Assembly: GCF_038396675.1 (NCBI RefSeq)
Contig: NC_088928.1
Location: forward strand, 13,600,001 to 13,664,000
Source of the DNA: Hydra vulgaris
Lineage: Eukaryota; Cnidaria; Hydrozoa; Anthoathecata; Hydridae
Reading direction: 5' to 3'
Length of the DNA stretch: 64,000 nucleotides
A program made the position numbers and the translations under genes. This document shows, piece after piece, positions 13,708-28,769 of this stretch. The notes under the pieces were generated by a model. The model searched no databases, was not told the DNA's origin, and worked only from the letters and a program-made list of their open reading frames with translations. Each line of letters opens with the position of its first letter. Within the stretch, counting starts at the first letter, position 1.

Positions 13708-14624
13708 ATTCACTATAATTTATAGATATAAAACTTCTATTTCAAACTTCAAAGTATGATATTAGGCTAAAAAATCATTGCTTAAAAGTATTTAACTACT
13801 GTCGTCTTTTTTTTATTTTTATAGTTCTTGTTATAAATAATCTTTATAAATTCCAAAGTTTCATGGAGTAATTAAGTAATTAAACTAAAGAAATGCTTTA
13901 AGTTTTTTAAAAATTTGCTTCATAAATTTTTTTAAAATGTTTAACATTTTCTTAAAATTTTTTTTATATTTTCTAGAAGTCAATCGCAATATCAGCCAGT
14001 CTCTTAATTCAAGAATTAACATCTGAAATCAGTATAAAGAAGTAGATTTCCGACAAAGGAGTTATTACTTTATTAATTTTAGTATTACGTCATTAAAGAA
14101 ATTTTTTTAAATATAGAAACAAAGTCGTACAACGCTAAATATAAAGAAATAGATTTTTCGATTACATATAAATTAAAACAGTTACAAATATCTTCAGTAT
14201 TAATATTAAGTTGCTACGCCATGATCACGGACACTCTTCTTGTGTTCCATGCCATTGATGTTGAAAGATGTATTTCATTTACTTGTGAGCTAGAAAAGAA
14301 TATGATAAATGCAACATCAGTATCAAAGATTGGGTTTGATTGAGTTGAGTGTATATGAGTGTAGTTGTGATTGTAGGACAACAAAATGCAAGTGTTAGAA
14401 AAACAGTTTGCACTTTTTTTAATATTCTGTAAATTTTTGTAAAAATAATTTTCTTTCTATACCTAAGACCTAATAAATAACGTTTACATGTTTGGGGAAG
14501 AAGGGGGGGGGGGAGAGAGAAACGAAATATAAGCCTTTCTTTATTGATGACTATATAAAATGATAATGTCATAATATCCAAGTCTTTAAATAAGAAGTTA
14601 AAATGTGTTCCAAAAAGTTAAACA
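13708..14624. other. Intergenic stretch, no gene seen
   Basis: AT-rich sequence between the hAT right end and the first pogo-like element, with a G-run near 14500. No supported gene. Confidence 0.4.
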
Positions 14625-14904
14625 TAGGGGAGATGGGGGCGCATTGATTGCCGTAGCAGTGTTTTAAAAATTGCGCAGAACCTGAAAGAGATGTAAAAAC
14701 TTATTAACTACGAAACACATGTAGAACTATCTGGCTTTTGGAATATAGAAATATTTTGATTTAAAAAAATGATAAACATGAATAATTTTAACTTTTAAAC
14801 AACCCTCTCAAAAGATCAATGTACCCCAAACTATGGGTACTATGATCTCCGACTTGGGGCACATTGATCTTATATGCGTAATATTATCTAAACGTTTAAC
14901 ACTT

Positions 14905-16439
14905 CTATAACTTTTGTTGATTTTTGGTTTGCTTCAAAATTTTCTTTTCTTTTGACAAACGAATTTCATTTCTGACAGGAGTATCAGTCAAGATCCTTGT
15001 TTTTAACTGCCTACTTTTAACATTTTTTTTTCTGGCAGATGCTTTTGGGTAAGGTTTTAAAACCTCAGGTGAGATTATAGAAGCAACACTTGTTGACACT
15101 TTGTTTAAAATACTTGTTTCAATATTTACTATAGTTATTTCAGACTCTATGTGATTAACATGTGCTGGTATCATTTCAGATTCCATGTTGTTGACAGGAA
15201 TGATAGTAACTGTATCTGGAGCAGCTCTATCTGTAACTGATGATGGTAAATATTCGTCATCTTTGAAAATTTCAGAATTGAATGGCTCAATGCCAGCTAC
15301 TCTAAATCCTGTCTGTATATTAGATGGTGAGAAAGCTTTTGTATACGGTTCTCGAACTATTGAAACAATATCATAAATGGTCATTGGTCTTGGGTTTGAA
15401 ACCATCCAATTATCACATGCAGAATTGTAAAACCTTTTCAATGGTCAAAAAACAGTTCTATCTAATGGCTGCAATTTATGGCTGCAATGGGGAGGAAAAC
15501 TTATCATTGTAATTCCGTGTTGAATTGCAAGCTCCAAGCCTTTAACAGAAATATGACTTTCATGACTGTCGAGAAGTAACAAAACTGGAGATTCCTGAGA
15601 ACAGTTTGAATATTTAACAAAATGTTTAATCCATTCTATGAAAATTTCTGAGTTCATCCAACCAGAAGGATTTGCAAATCCCACACATCCAGGAGGTCCT
15701 TCTTTAATCATGTAATCATGAAACTTTACCCTAGGAAAAATAAATAATGGAGGAATGGAATTTCCAATAGCATTAGAGGCACAACATGCAGTTACCAATG
15801 TTCCTCGTTCTGCAGATGCGATTCTTCCAACTTGTTTGCTTCCTCTACCAGCTAAAACCTTTACCTGCTTTTGAACGGTTATAAAACCAGTTTCATCAAC
15901 ATTATATATACAGTTAGGATTATATTTATATCGATTTCTTACCGTTTTAAGATTTTGAAAAAACTCTCTTACAGTGTGTTTGTTAAAAGCTGTTGATCGA
16001 GCGAAGCTCGTTGCTTCAGGTGTTCGTAGAGACAACTCTGGTTGTCTTTTCATAAAACCTTGCAACCAATCAATGCCTGCAATTTTATTTTTGATCCATG
16101 ATGATGGGCATATCTTATTGTTTTTTAAAGCAAATTCATATGCCAATAATCGCGTTGACCTAGTTGAAAGTTCATTTTTGATGCAATTAGTAAATAACTT
16201 GATAAACTTTTTTCATCTTCTGCTGTAAAAACTTGTCTATTGTTGTAGTTAGGCTTGAAAGCTTCATTTGGATTAAGCCTCTTTTTACGACAATATCTTT
16301 TTAAAGTCATTCTATCTATGTTAAACTGACGTGCTACAACATTCAGTTGTGTTCCTTCTAAAACTTTATTAACAGCTACTTTCATTGTTTCACTTGGTAT
16401 AGCAACTTTATTTGTTTTTTTAATTCTATTTCTAACCAT
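14905..16439 (-). pseudogene. pogo-like transposase with frameshift and nonsense codon
   Basis: The start is taken at ATG 16439, just after an AG acceptor-like site. An N-terminal helix-turn-helix (TQLNVVARQFNIDRMTLKRY) is followed by a CENP-B-like segment (DWLQGFMKRQPELSLR). The DDE domain has YNVDETG (first Asp), LLLLDSHESH (second Asp) and HCSHKLQPLD (third acidic residue). Two lesions are visible. A frameshift lies near 16160, between MNFQL and the continuation RSTRLLAYEF. An in-frame TGA lies at 15445-15447, right after LQPLDRTVF, beyond which the same frame continues PLKRFYNSACDNW. The catalytic residues survive. This is a young but inactive copy unless expressed in pieces. Confidence 0.88.
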
Positions 16440-16493
16440 TTTAAGATCTGTAAAAAAATATATCAATAAAAACATATGTTTTTAATAAATGCT

Positions 16494-16535
16494 AATATTT
16501 AACATAATAATATTATGTTAAATATTTTTTAATTA
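16494..16535. repeat. AT-rich near-palindrome
   Basis: The sequence aatatttaacataataatat... and its mirror form a near-perfect hairpin in the 5' noncoding part of the pogo-like element. Confidence 0.5.
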
Positions 16536-18132
16536 TTATGTTAAATATTATTCTTTTGATATTATAAAATAATAGTATTATTATTACTAGCTTATAACAT
16601 AAGTAGATTTAAAAAATGAAATGCTAAAAGCTATTGTTTGTTTATATATAGTTTTTTTTTAAATTATAAATACAATTCCATTCGTTACTTATAAACAAAA
16701 ACATGGGGCACTTCGTCTTCTATGGGGCACTTTGATCCTCCGATCAATGGGCCCCGCATAGTCAAAGATCAATGTACCCCAATAGGTATAGGTAACATAT
16801 TGATAGCAATATCTACTGTATAAATTGCAGCCAAATAAAAATTATATATTATATTATACACCTAACACTTACAAATTTAAAATGAAATTGTTGTTAACCC
16901 ATACAGACATCTAAATAAAAATATATTTGAATTATATTACGATTTAAAAAAATCACTTTTTATGACGAAAAACAATATTTTCTTTATTTTTTTTGACGCT
17001 GATAACCTTATGAAAAAATATTACGAATAATCAATTAGGGAAGCATAATGGTTAATTAAATTGTAACCTCACTTCTAGTAAGGCAAAAATGAACGAGTAA
17101 AAGCCAAAAGATCATACTGCCCCGGCGATCAATGCGCCCCCATCTCCCCTACCTCATAGAACTAAAAACAAACAAAGAGGTTGTTTTTTTTGAGAGAAAT
17201 GGATATAATTATCTAATACGGATAAATGTTTTTTGTTCCTCTTGAAAAGCTCTTTCTCGTCACAAAACTTGTTTTTTTTTATTATTTCGATAATTCATTT
17301 TCCAAATTCATTTATTTTCCTTACTGAAATAACGACGCCACGGATCCCGGTCACTATTACTCTGCCGTGATATGAACAAAGTATCTGCAAAATACTCATT
17401 TTGCTCAGTAAATATAGTTAACATTCTTATAAACATTCCTGCAGATAGGGGAGAACCTTAATGAATGGGACAGTTTTTGTAAAATAAATTTTATAAGTTG
17501 ATAAAGTTGTTTAATTTATACATTAAAAATAGTTTGATCACAATTAACTATTGCACTATCATATATAAACATAAAATCGGTTCCGCAAAGGCCTATTGGT
17601 AAAAAAGGGAGTTTTATTGGACCAAGACATTTGTCCCATTCATTAAGAACTACTTATTGAATTGAACAAAAAAATTACTGAATGGTACGAATCTAAAAAA
17701 TGAATAAAAGAAGAGAGGACACGAGTAAGTTTCAAGCCAGTGGTGCAGTATAGGAAGTGGAGCCAGTATAGGAAGCCAGTGGAGCAGTATAGGAAGTTTT
17801 TGTCATTAGGGAAGTCGAAAAAGCTATATATATCGTAGAAATGTATGTCAGAAGAAATTTTCATTGTAAGGTGACATACTCATGTCCTCATATTGACAAA
17901 CCTAAAATATTTCTATTTAAAAAATTAAAATTACTCACAATAAATTTCTTTTAAAAAAATAGATTGATAATTTTTTTTTAGTAAAACAAGGTAAAGCAGC
18001 ATCCCTCTGCTGACTTAATTATCTACCGTATTATGTATTTAATTTACTTAATAAAAAACTCAATAAAAAGCAACTTATTAGATATTTAAAAAAATTCATT
18101 TCATTCATGTTTAAACAAAGTAGAAAAAACAG

Positions 18133-19839
18133 TTATTGCTTGTTGAGCAATTGTATTGCAAAGAACATGCAATAAAATTTTAATATATCAACGAAAGTGT
18201 AAAAGATATTAACTTCACATAATTTGCATTCGTAATAACGTTTCCAGTTGTATTTGCATACTTTGCAAGTATTTTGCTGTTCTTGGTTGATAAGCACATT
18301 TTTTACAGATGAATCAATTAAAAAATCTGCATCATAGTCTTCTGTTTCTTTCATTTCTTTGAGGTCAATTTTGCTTTTTTTTTTTTTGTGTTACTTCTAC
18401 CAGCTTCAAAACTTTTCCTCTTAATTATTATCCTCTCTGGAGTTTTAGTTAATATAGTACTTTTACCCTGCTGTCTTCTTTTTCTAGTATCTGTTCTTGT
18501 AGGTGCTTTAGGGTAGAGCTGTATAGTTTCTGAGCTAACTATTTTAACAGATGATTGGGAAGAAACTTGCTTTTTTTTTCAAACAAATGTTGATTATTTA
18601 TTTTTTGAATTTCTGAAAGAGTTCTGTCACTAACACAAGAAGATATAAAATCACTTTCCCCAAATATTTGTCTATTGAGTGGATAAATCCCACATTTATC
18701 AAACCCACTGCAAATATTTTTTATTGTGAACGACAGAGTATATGCTGCACATGCTAACTGAGGTAAATTATATATGTTCATAATCCTCCCTGGATTATAA
18801 GCCAACTATTCATTCTAAGCTATTCTAAAATAAGATTTAAAAGGCCCAAACACTAAAACATCCAATGGCTGCAATCTATGACTACAGTGTGGTGGAAATG
18901 TTAACAAAATCAAAGAGTTTTCTTTTGCAAATCTTATTGTTTCAAATGAAATGTGGCTTTCATGGTTGTCCGATAACAACAGCACTGGATGCTCCACAGA
19001 TGGCTTAGCATGGAAAACAAAATGCTTCATTGCAACTAAAAAGTTTTCTCTTGTCATCCAACCATTTTTGTTACACAACCCTAAGCTTCCAGTTGGTGCT
19101 CCATTTATCATAAAATCTTTGTAGTTTACTCTTGAAAATATAAATACAGGTGGAACTGTATTACCAATAGCATTCACAAAAGCCAACATTGTCACCAATG
19201 ACCCTCTTTCTGCTGAAACAGCTTGACAAACTCTCTTAGTTCCACGAGTTGAAATAATCTTTGGAGGATCTGTTACTGTTAACAACCCTGTCTTATCTGC
19301 ATTAAAAATACATTCAGGTTTGAATTTATATTTTAATTGAACTTCTAACAAGTTATCAAAAAACATGGACACTGTATGTTGATTAAAGGCAGTTGCACGA
19401 ACAAGACAATTAGTGATAATTTTAGATGCTGTATCAAAAAACTTTTCAACCATTGCTTTCCTGCCATTTTATTTAGGTGCCATGACTCAGGACTATTTTT
19501 GGAATTCAATGCAACACCATACTTGTAAGCTAACTGCCTAGTTTGTAATTTAGTTAAACCGTAGCACATGTTTGAAGACATATGCAAATAATCTACAATA
19601 GCACTTTCATCAGAAGCATGAAAAAATTTTCTTTGTGTTTTTTTTTTTTTCCAATGTTTGTGACGTGTTTATAGTTTTCAGGCAGATTTTGACATCTTGC
19701 CACTTTAACAGCTCTACCTACTGCAGATTTTGATAAACTATATTTGTTAGCTGCATCTTGAATAGACATACCATTAAGTACACCTTTGACGGCATCTTCA
19801 ACATCTAAAGAATTTTTTCGTATTAATTTTGTGTTTGGT
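18133..19839 (-). pseudogene. pogo-like transposase, degenerate
   Basis: It reads from an acceptor-like TTTTAG at about 19840. The helix-turn-helix (MSIQDAANKYSLSKSAVGRA) is followed by a CENP-B-like segment, then the DDE core: CIFNADKTG (first Asp; the Glu usual after it is Lys here), VLLLSDNHESH (second Asp) and HCSHRLQPLD. The C-terminal tail near 18200-18300 has paired cysteines (CKVCKYNW...CKLC), as in related transposases. The frame is broken near 19420 and by two nonsense codons near 18806-18817. It is clearly related to, but diverged from, the transposase at 14905-16439. Confidence 0.85.
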
Positions 19840-19939
19840 TTTATCTAAAATAAAATTTACAGCTTTACAAAGATCAAATGTATGCAAATCTCATATAATA
19901 TAATATGAGATTTGGAAATATATACTTGAATTAAAAAAC

Positions 19940-19944
<5 letters not shown>

Positions 19945-20035
<91 letters not shown>

Positions 20036-20065
20036 GTATATATATATATACATATATATATATAC

Positions 20066-20159
<94 letters not shown>
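19945..20159. repeat. (TA)n microsatellite with TACA/TATG interruptions
   Basis: About 215 bp. It borders the left end of the hAT element at 20171, which was evidently inserted into the tract because TA repeats resume at its right end. Confidence 0.95.
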
Positions 20160-20164
<5 letters not shown>

Positions 20165-20170
20165 CATATA

Positions 20171-22052
<1,882 letters not shown>

Positions 22053-23533
22053 TTACTTATAAACGAAGAGGACGCATTTTATAAATTAGAAGAGGAAATT
22101 AAACACTCAGTAACTATCAACTATGACCCGACTCAAACCCTTATGACTAAATTCCAGAAACTATTGTGCAGGTTACGAAAACAAAAAAGTTAGATAACAA
22201 GACTTATTTTCAAATGTACCCTTCTGACTGCGTACCTCCACGTTTATATGGAGTCATAAAAGCTCACAAGCCAGAAAAGAACTATCCAATGCGGCCAGTC
22301 GTTTCTACTATAGGTATCCCACTAAATCGATCATCAGAGCATCTTGTAAAAATTATACAACCAACCTTAAACAAAAATAAAACAAGATTATTAAAATCCT
22401 CCTCGTTTGTCAACGAAGCGAAATCTTGGTTAATTGATCCTAAGCAAATTCAAGTCTCTTTTGATGTGGTGGCGTTATATCCCTCAATTCCAATTGACAG
22501 AGCAATTCCTGTGGTTATCGATATTTTAAACAACGATATTGATAATCTTAAAAAAAGAATCGGCTATCATTAAGATACAAATAAAACCTACATCAAACGT
22601 TAATCCAAAAATAGTTATGGGTGCTTTTAAAGGTTTTGTATCTCGTGCCGTTAAAATTTGTTTCAAAAAATATCTTAATGTTTTTAGTGAACATGTTTGC
22701 AGAAAATGGACACGATAGATTAAAGCTTGAAACAACTGCTAAGAACTATATTCAGAAAAGAATCAACCTTTCTAAAATAAATTATAATAAAACAGAAACA
22801 TTTAAATATACAGTTAAACTTCCATGGCTCCCAAGAATAGGTCCAAAACTAAGAAAATAACTTAAACCTTACAACGTCAGAATAATATTTACTACACCAC
22901 CTACGTTAAAAAACATCTTATGCAACAACAAGTCTAAGTTAATTCCAAATAGCAATCCCGGTGTCTATAAACTCACATGCTCTTGTGGCAGTATATACAT
23001 TGGTGAAACAAAAAAGAAAGTTGTAGCGAGATGCATTGAACATCAAAAAAACTATTTAAAAGGTAAATGGGATGCATCTGGTGCAACCGAACATGGTAGA
23101 GAATGTAATGGTATGTTAGATTGGTCAAATCCGAAAACTCTAGCAATAAAATCAGAGTACGATGAACGTAAAGTTAGAGAATCACTTGAAATTAATTACG
23201 CCTCAACATACCAAGAAATAAAACATGCTCCAATACTTCTCAACCGTGACAATGGCATTAAAATTTCTACAAACAGTTGGAGACCTCTGTTTAAAAAAAT
23301 TATCCGAAAAAAGGAATCAAATAATATTTGCTAATTTTATATTTACGTTATTATGCAATCATTTATGGCTTCTTTTTAATGTCTTCTTTGACGTTTTTAT
23401 GTAATATTCGTAACGTTTTTTTTTTTATTTTGTATTATATTTTACGTCTGATGACGATCTGTGCAAAAGCAGATCGAAATAATACGAAGAATAAATTTAG
23501 TTTGTACGCAGCTGTTATTTTATGCTTTATATT

Positions 23534-23536
<3 letters not shown>
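22053..23536 (+). pseudogene. Penelope-like retroelement: RT fragment plus GIY-YIG endonuclease
   Basis: The 5' part (22060-22565) encodes the fingers of a Penelope-like reverse transcriptase: VPPRLYGVIKAHKP, MRPVVSTIGIPLNR, and VSFDVVALYPSIPID (motif A, first catalytic Asp). The sequence then jumps to a post-thumb region (MGAFKGFVSRAVKICFKKYL, then PWLPRIGPKLRK), so the palm motif with the catalytic YADD-type box is deleted. After 22860 comes KPYNVRIIFTTPPTLKNILC and a GIY-YIG endonuclease: PGVYKLTCSCGSIYIGETKK with RCIEH downstream. The frame is broken at several points and ends at 23332. (TA)n lies on both sides. The family copies itself by target-primed reverse transcription; this copy cannot. 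Confidence 0.9.

Positions 23537-23622
<86 letters not shown>
23537..23622. repeat. (TA)n microsatellite
   Basis: About 86 bp of pure TA after the Penelope-like element. Confidence 0.95.
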
Positions 23623-23623
<1 letters not shown>

Positions 23624-23625
<2 letters not shown>

Positions 23626-23682
23626 AATTATGTTAGTGTATTTTACAAATAGAGTGCTCAATGTTCTTAAAGAACAGAGCAA
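23624..23682. repeat. Penelope-associated end segment, also at 48776-48832
   Basis: The stretch running from gtaaattatgttagtgtatt to gtgctcaatgttcttaaaga and ending in acagagca recurs with few changes in inverted orientation at 48776-48832. Here it joins directly to the hammerhead palindrome. It is probably part of the terminal region of the same retroelement family. Confidence 0.6.
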
Positions 23683-23709
23683 TAATTAATTAGTAAAAAA
23701 CACTTATCT

Positions 23710-23762
23710 AACTTTTATCTTCGACTTGATGTTTCACCATTGCTGGATCATCAGGAAGAGAA
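23710..23762 (-). ncRNA. Mirror hammerhead ribozyme on the minus strand
   Basis: It is the exact reverse complement of the ribozyme core at 23763-23813, so CTGATGA, the GCAA-capped stem II, GAAA and stem I are all present on the minus strand. The outermost AAC/GTT extension of stem I is lost because of the two-base spacer. Confidence 0.65.
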
Positions 23763-23813
23763 CTCTTCCTGATGATCCAGCAATGGTGAAACATCAAGTC
23801 GAAGATAAAAGTT
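23761..23813 (+). ncRNA. Type I hammerhead ribozyme, Penelope style
   Basis: The catalytic core reads CTGATGA (23769-23775), a stem II of CCA/TGG capped by a GCAA tetraloop, then GAAA (23788-23791). A minimal stem III of two pairs (AC...GT) follows, with cleavage predicted after C23800. Stem I pairs TCTTC (23764-23768) with GAAGA (23801-23805), and an outer AAC/GTT pair block continues it. One weak point is the U-U apposition closing stem II. Hammerheads with very short stem III are established in Penelope-like elements. The mirror copy lies on the minus strand at about 23710-23762, and a third copy at 38657. Confidence 0.72.
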
Positions 23814-23833
23814 AGATAAGTGTTTTTTACTAA

Positions 23834-24554
<721 letters not shown>

Positions 24555-24585
24555 TATATATATATAAAAATATATAATTGCTCTG

Positions 24586-24753
<168 letters not shown>

Positions 24754-25653
24754 GTATTGTGTGTTTACGCACTAAATATGTGTTGTCAATATATATGTAG
24801 TGTCACAACAGTTCGTTTAACAATTTTTACATTTTAACGAACCATTAAAAAATCCACAAAATCTTTCACGTTTGTCAAAACTTTTAAAAGAAAGTTTTTA
24901 TTATTTTTCTTTATATCCAATTTATTATTTAAAATAGATTTTCTTAAATAAAGATTTCTTAAATTCATGGAAATATTTAAAATAAATCTTTTTCAATAAA
25001 GATTTCTTAAATTCATGAACTCGAGTTTAAAGAATATGAAAGAACATATTTTACTTGAAATCTTTTTTTAAATTTTCACTATGATTGAATTTTAATATAA
25101 TTTTTTAAAAAGCATTGGTCACATTTGTTTAAAACAACAGCATTGTTACTAAAATAAGCGTTAAATAAATTAATATATACGAGTGACCACAACTAAACTG
25201 CCAAAATATCTTTTTTCACTACACAAACTGTCGTTTTTTTGGACAAGTCCCATTCAATAATCATTATCTTGTCCCATTCAATAAGCTTTACACTTTATCC
25301 ACAAATGGTGAGCCAAACTAAAAACAGCATTTCCTAAACGTGAATGGGTTTAAAATATTAAAACTAGAGGCAACTGGGTATTAAAAAATGGAGTTTTATT
25401 TTCCGTAACTTCCGAAATCGGTGCAAAATCGGAAAAACAAAGTTTTTTTTAGAATTACTTTTTTCTCTTCAAAACACATTAGCATCCAATGCTATTATAT
25501 TTAGACCATAATGAGAATAATGACTCGTTCTGTTGAATAGTTGTATCTAACACTTATTACCACAGGAGTTTGGATATCCAACCTTTGATGCTTCTATGCA
25601 AATTTGATTTTGTCCAATTCAATAATTGTCCCATTCATTAAGGTTCACCCCTA

Positions 25654-26364
25654 TTGTTAAACTAATAGATCGAAAACACTTATAAAAACATAAAAAAAAT
25701 AAAAATGAATAGTAATAACCAACAAATTAATTACTTGAAAATTAAGCTATTGTGTTCTTCCTTATCAATTGTGTTCTTCCTTATCAATTGTGTTCTTCCT
25801 TATCAATTGTGTTCTTCCTTATCAATTGTGTTCTTCCTTATCAATTGTGTTCTTCCTTATCAATTGTGTTCTTCCTTATCAATTGTGTTCTTCCTTATCA
25901 ATTGTGTTCTTCCTTATCATAGCAATACTTATTACACTACTTTAATTAACTCTTAGTAGAAAAAAAAAATTCTTCTAGTGTTCGCGATATGTATTATTTT
26001 ATTTAAATAAAAATTTTTGCAATTTTTACTTCATTATACTCTTTATTTATAATTCTTTTATTATACTCATTTTATTATTTAATTGCAAAAAACGAAAAAA
26101 TTCGAATTTATTCTTTTTTTTTTTTTTTATATAGTTTCGTATCCAAAAAACAGTGACAATATAATAATATTCTTAACACAGAAAATGCGCTTATAGCTAT
26201 CTATTTTTCTCGTCTACGGTTTTACTAAAAAACAAAGAGATAAATCCATTTCTTGTTTTTTTTTAACGGTAAAACTAATAACGATGTGTTAAAAGTTTTT
26301 TTATTTTTCTGGTTTTTATGTTAAATATGTAAATGGGAGGGTTTAAAAGAAACCAAAGTGCATC
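25654..26364. other. Intergenic stretch with a minisatellite, no gene
   Basis: Between the second pogo-like element and the RING-DDE element. Apart from the 19-bp minisatellite it is AT-rich and noncoding. Confidence 0.5.
25750..25919. repeat. 19-bp minisatellite, about 9 copies
   Basis: The unit ttgtgttcttccttatcaa is repeated about nine times with essentially no divergence, indicating recent expansion. The open frame across it arises from the repeat. Confidence 0.95.
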
Positions 26365-26477
26365 TACACTTTTTCAAGATTGTAATTGAGAACTTGAAAG
26401 TTGTAATTAAGAAATTGTAATATGTAAATGAGAATACATTATTTGTAATTGCGAATTCAATGTAAGCTTAAAGGTCA

Positions 26478-26485
26478 GTATAAAA
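26478..26485 (+). promoter_or_regulatory. Possible TATA box of the RING-DDE element
   Basis: The motif TATAAAAG lies 52 bp upstream of the ATG at 26537 and inside the element, a plausible core promoter. In such AT-rich DNA this is weak evidence. Confidence 0.3.
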
Positions 26486-26536
26486 GATCTTGGACATGCA
26501 TTTTAATAAGTTAATAATATCAAATTTAGCATTTGT

Positions 26537-27774
26537 ATGCACCAGCAATATAGTAATACAGTAATGGTATTGAAAGATCGTTGTGTTATTTGTCAATACC
26601 CTATGAGTAGAAAGTCTGTTGTTAAATTGAATCCGTGCAAGCATTTATTTCACCAAATTTGTTTACAACCACTTCTGGAACAACCAGAACCACCTTGTCC
26701 AATTTGTAGACATGAAATACATGCAGTTGAATAAGTTGAAAGAAAACATTATGTTTTATCTTCATCGAATGATAGAAGAAGAGTAATCGAATGTGTTGAT
26801 CGAAATGACGAGTGGGTGACTGGCGCAAACTTTAGGCGTCAAATATAAGACAGCATATAATTGAGTCCGCAGTGAAAATCTAAATTTTGTTGGAAGAATT
26901 TTGGTGGTTTTTAACCAAAAAACTTAACCGATGATCAAATCACTAACATGGATTGAAACACTAACATAGATTGAAAGTGACTGTCAGCTGACATTGGTGG
27001 CCATTAAAACAAAGATATTAAGACAATTTAATATTAGCGTCAACACAACCACAATTGCCAATTACCTCGAAGGCAGACTATTTTCATTTAAGTAAGTGCA
27101 CAAGGAGCCTACTACAATGAATAGTAATGAAAAGCAAACAAAAATAGTTAAATATGTTAGGAACATTAACAAACACATCACAAACGGTGATCAGACAGTT
27201 TGGTTGGATGAAATAAATTTTAATCTTTTTTGTAATAAACGCAAGGACGGGCCAAACAGGGGAAAAGAGCGATAATGAAAATACCTTCTTCAAAAGGTGC
27301 AAACATACATTTAATTGCAGCTATATCAACAACAAATGTCGTCATGATGGAAACTCGCAGAGGATCATTTAAAGCAGATTCTTGTAACGAGTGGATGTTG
27401 GCTTTGTTTAGCCAGTGGGTTACATCCGGGAATCGTTTAGAGGATTTGGTCGTCGTAACAGACAATGTTTCATGTCACGCTTGTTTGGAAAGGGTGTTTG
27501 AAAATTCTCCGGCTTAGTTGTTATGATTAGGACCCTACAGCCCAATGTTAAACCCAGTCGAAGCTATCTGGTCCAAAATGAAAATAAACGTTAAAAATTT
27601 TATTTGCATTTCACCTGTATTCGGTGCTGGGAACAACGAATGCAGTATTTAGAAAGAATTGTTACTGCGGCAAAAAATAAAATAATGGCAGGTGATTGTA
27701 CACGCGCTGTACAACATACGACAACGCATTACGCAACGATTTTAAATATGGAAGACGTCCAAGTTGGTGCTTAG
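26537..27774 (+). pseudogene. RING-H2 finger followed by IS630/Tc1-type DDE transposase
   Basis: The first open segment (26537-26734) is a RING-H2 finger: CVIC, then CKHLFHQIC, then PPCPIC, giving C-C-C-H-H-C-C-C spacing. After its TAA the same frame continues into a helix-turn-helix-like part (SNDRRRVIECVDRNDEWVT). The DDE core follows in broken frames: VWLDEINFNLF (first Asp), DLVVVTDNVSCHA (second Asp) and GPYSPMLNPVEAIWSKMK (Glu, 32 residues after the second Asp). Frameshifts and stops inactivate it. RING fingers usually mediate ubiquitin ligation. Whether the finger is a separate protein or fused to the transposase in intact relatives cannot be told here; the shared frame hints at a fusion. 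Confidence 0.8.
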
Positions 27775-28522
27775 CTGAATATTGCAATGATTTTTAATGA
27801 CGTTGTTTAAATTCATATTTTAATGTAAATTAGGGAGTTTAGTCACGTGATTTTTTATCACCGAAAAAAAACTTTCGGTTTGATATTGAAAAACTTCGTC
27901 CAAAATACGAAGGAAATGATTTTATGTAGGTGTCGAAGAATAAAAACCCACCCATGAAAATTAATTATATACATATATATATTGATGTATTATTTTTCAG
28001 AAAAGAACGTAGAACATTTATTTATGTGATGCCGACAGTTTTCTCTTAAGCTGAAAAAGTTATTCTCTTTTAAATGATTCAATTTTGTGTAAATACCAGT
28101 AAATTAAGATGGAATCACGTGAAAATAGGTTCTGCAGCTATTTATTTGTTATGTACATAACTTTTTGATTTAAAAAAAAAAATTTATATAGGGTGGGTTT
28201 TTTGTTTTCTTTAAAGTGATTTTTAGAAATACTAGTTTAGAATTACAAGTAATAGTTTTATTAGGCGCACTGCGCTTAACTAAGTGATAACTTTCTGCGG
28301 ATTTCTTAGTTACTCTACCATTTAATCTTCCATATGGAAAAAAAGATCTGTTATTTTTATTGAACATTATTATACATACATTTTTGTGCATTAATGATGA
28401 TATTGATATAGTATGATTTTGGTTGATATAACTAGTTGAACTTTTTTGATAAGTATTTATTATTAACTTTCAAAACAAGATTTATTAAATCATTTACTGA
28501 AGACTTCAGTAAATATAAACTT

Positions 28523-28576
28523 AATATAAAATTAGAAACAAATTACTTCAGTGAAGTAATTTGTTTCTAATTTTAT
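28523..28576. repeat. 25-bp-arm palindrome
   Basis: The arm ataaaattagaaacaaatta... is mirrored exactly around a single G at attacttcaGtgaagtaat. It lies in the 5' noncoding part of the nested hAT-like element. Confidence 0.85.
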
Positions 28577-28769
28577 ATTTAGGTAAAAGTTTGTAGTCAG
28601 TAAACAAATAAAACTATTTATTTACTGATAAGTAGATAAAAAGTTTTAAAGTGTTGTTAATTAAATCATCTGTATATTTATCATTAATTTTTTTATTATT
28701 TTAACTAACCTGTAAGTTTTATATATAGCATTGTATATATTATTTAAAACTTACTTTCATTGTAACAGT

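Larger units (their letters stand above)
14627..17149 (-). mobile_element. pogo-like DNA transposon with TA target duplication
   Basis: Terminal inverted repeats GGGGAGATGGGGGCGCATTG (left) and the same sequence reverse-complemented at the right are near-perfect over about 30 bp. TA dinucleotides flank both sides (14625-14626 and 17150-17151). The element encodes a pogo-type transposase on the minus strand (14905-16439). Several inverted and direct copies of a GGGGCACATTGATC-like motif lie near both ends and are probably transposase binding sites. Length is 2523 bp. Confidence 0.9.

Noticed and set aside
23456-23500. A further hammerhead: CTGATGA with a strong GATCTG/CAGATC stem and GAAA after the Penelope-like endonuclease
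   Set aside because: Stem III and the cleavage site do not form acceptably (A-A at the key pair), and there is an unpaired C at the base of stem II. It may be a decayed ribozyme, but I would not annotate it.
25705-25956. Hydrophobic repeat protein over the 19-bp minisatellite
   Set aside because: The frame exists because the 19-bp unit lacks stops in all registers; there is no gene context.
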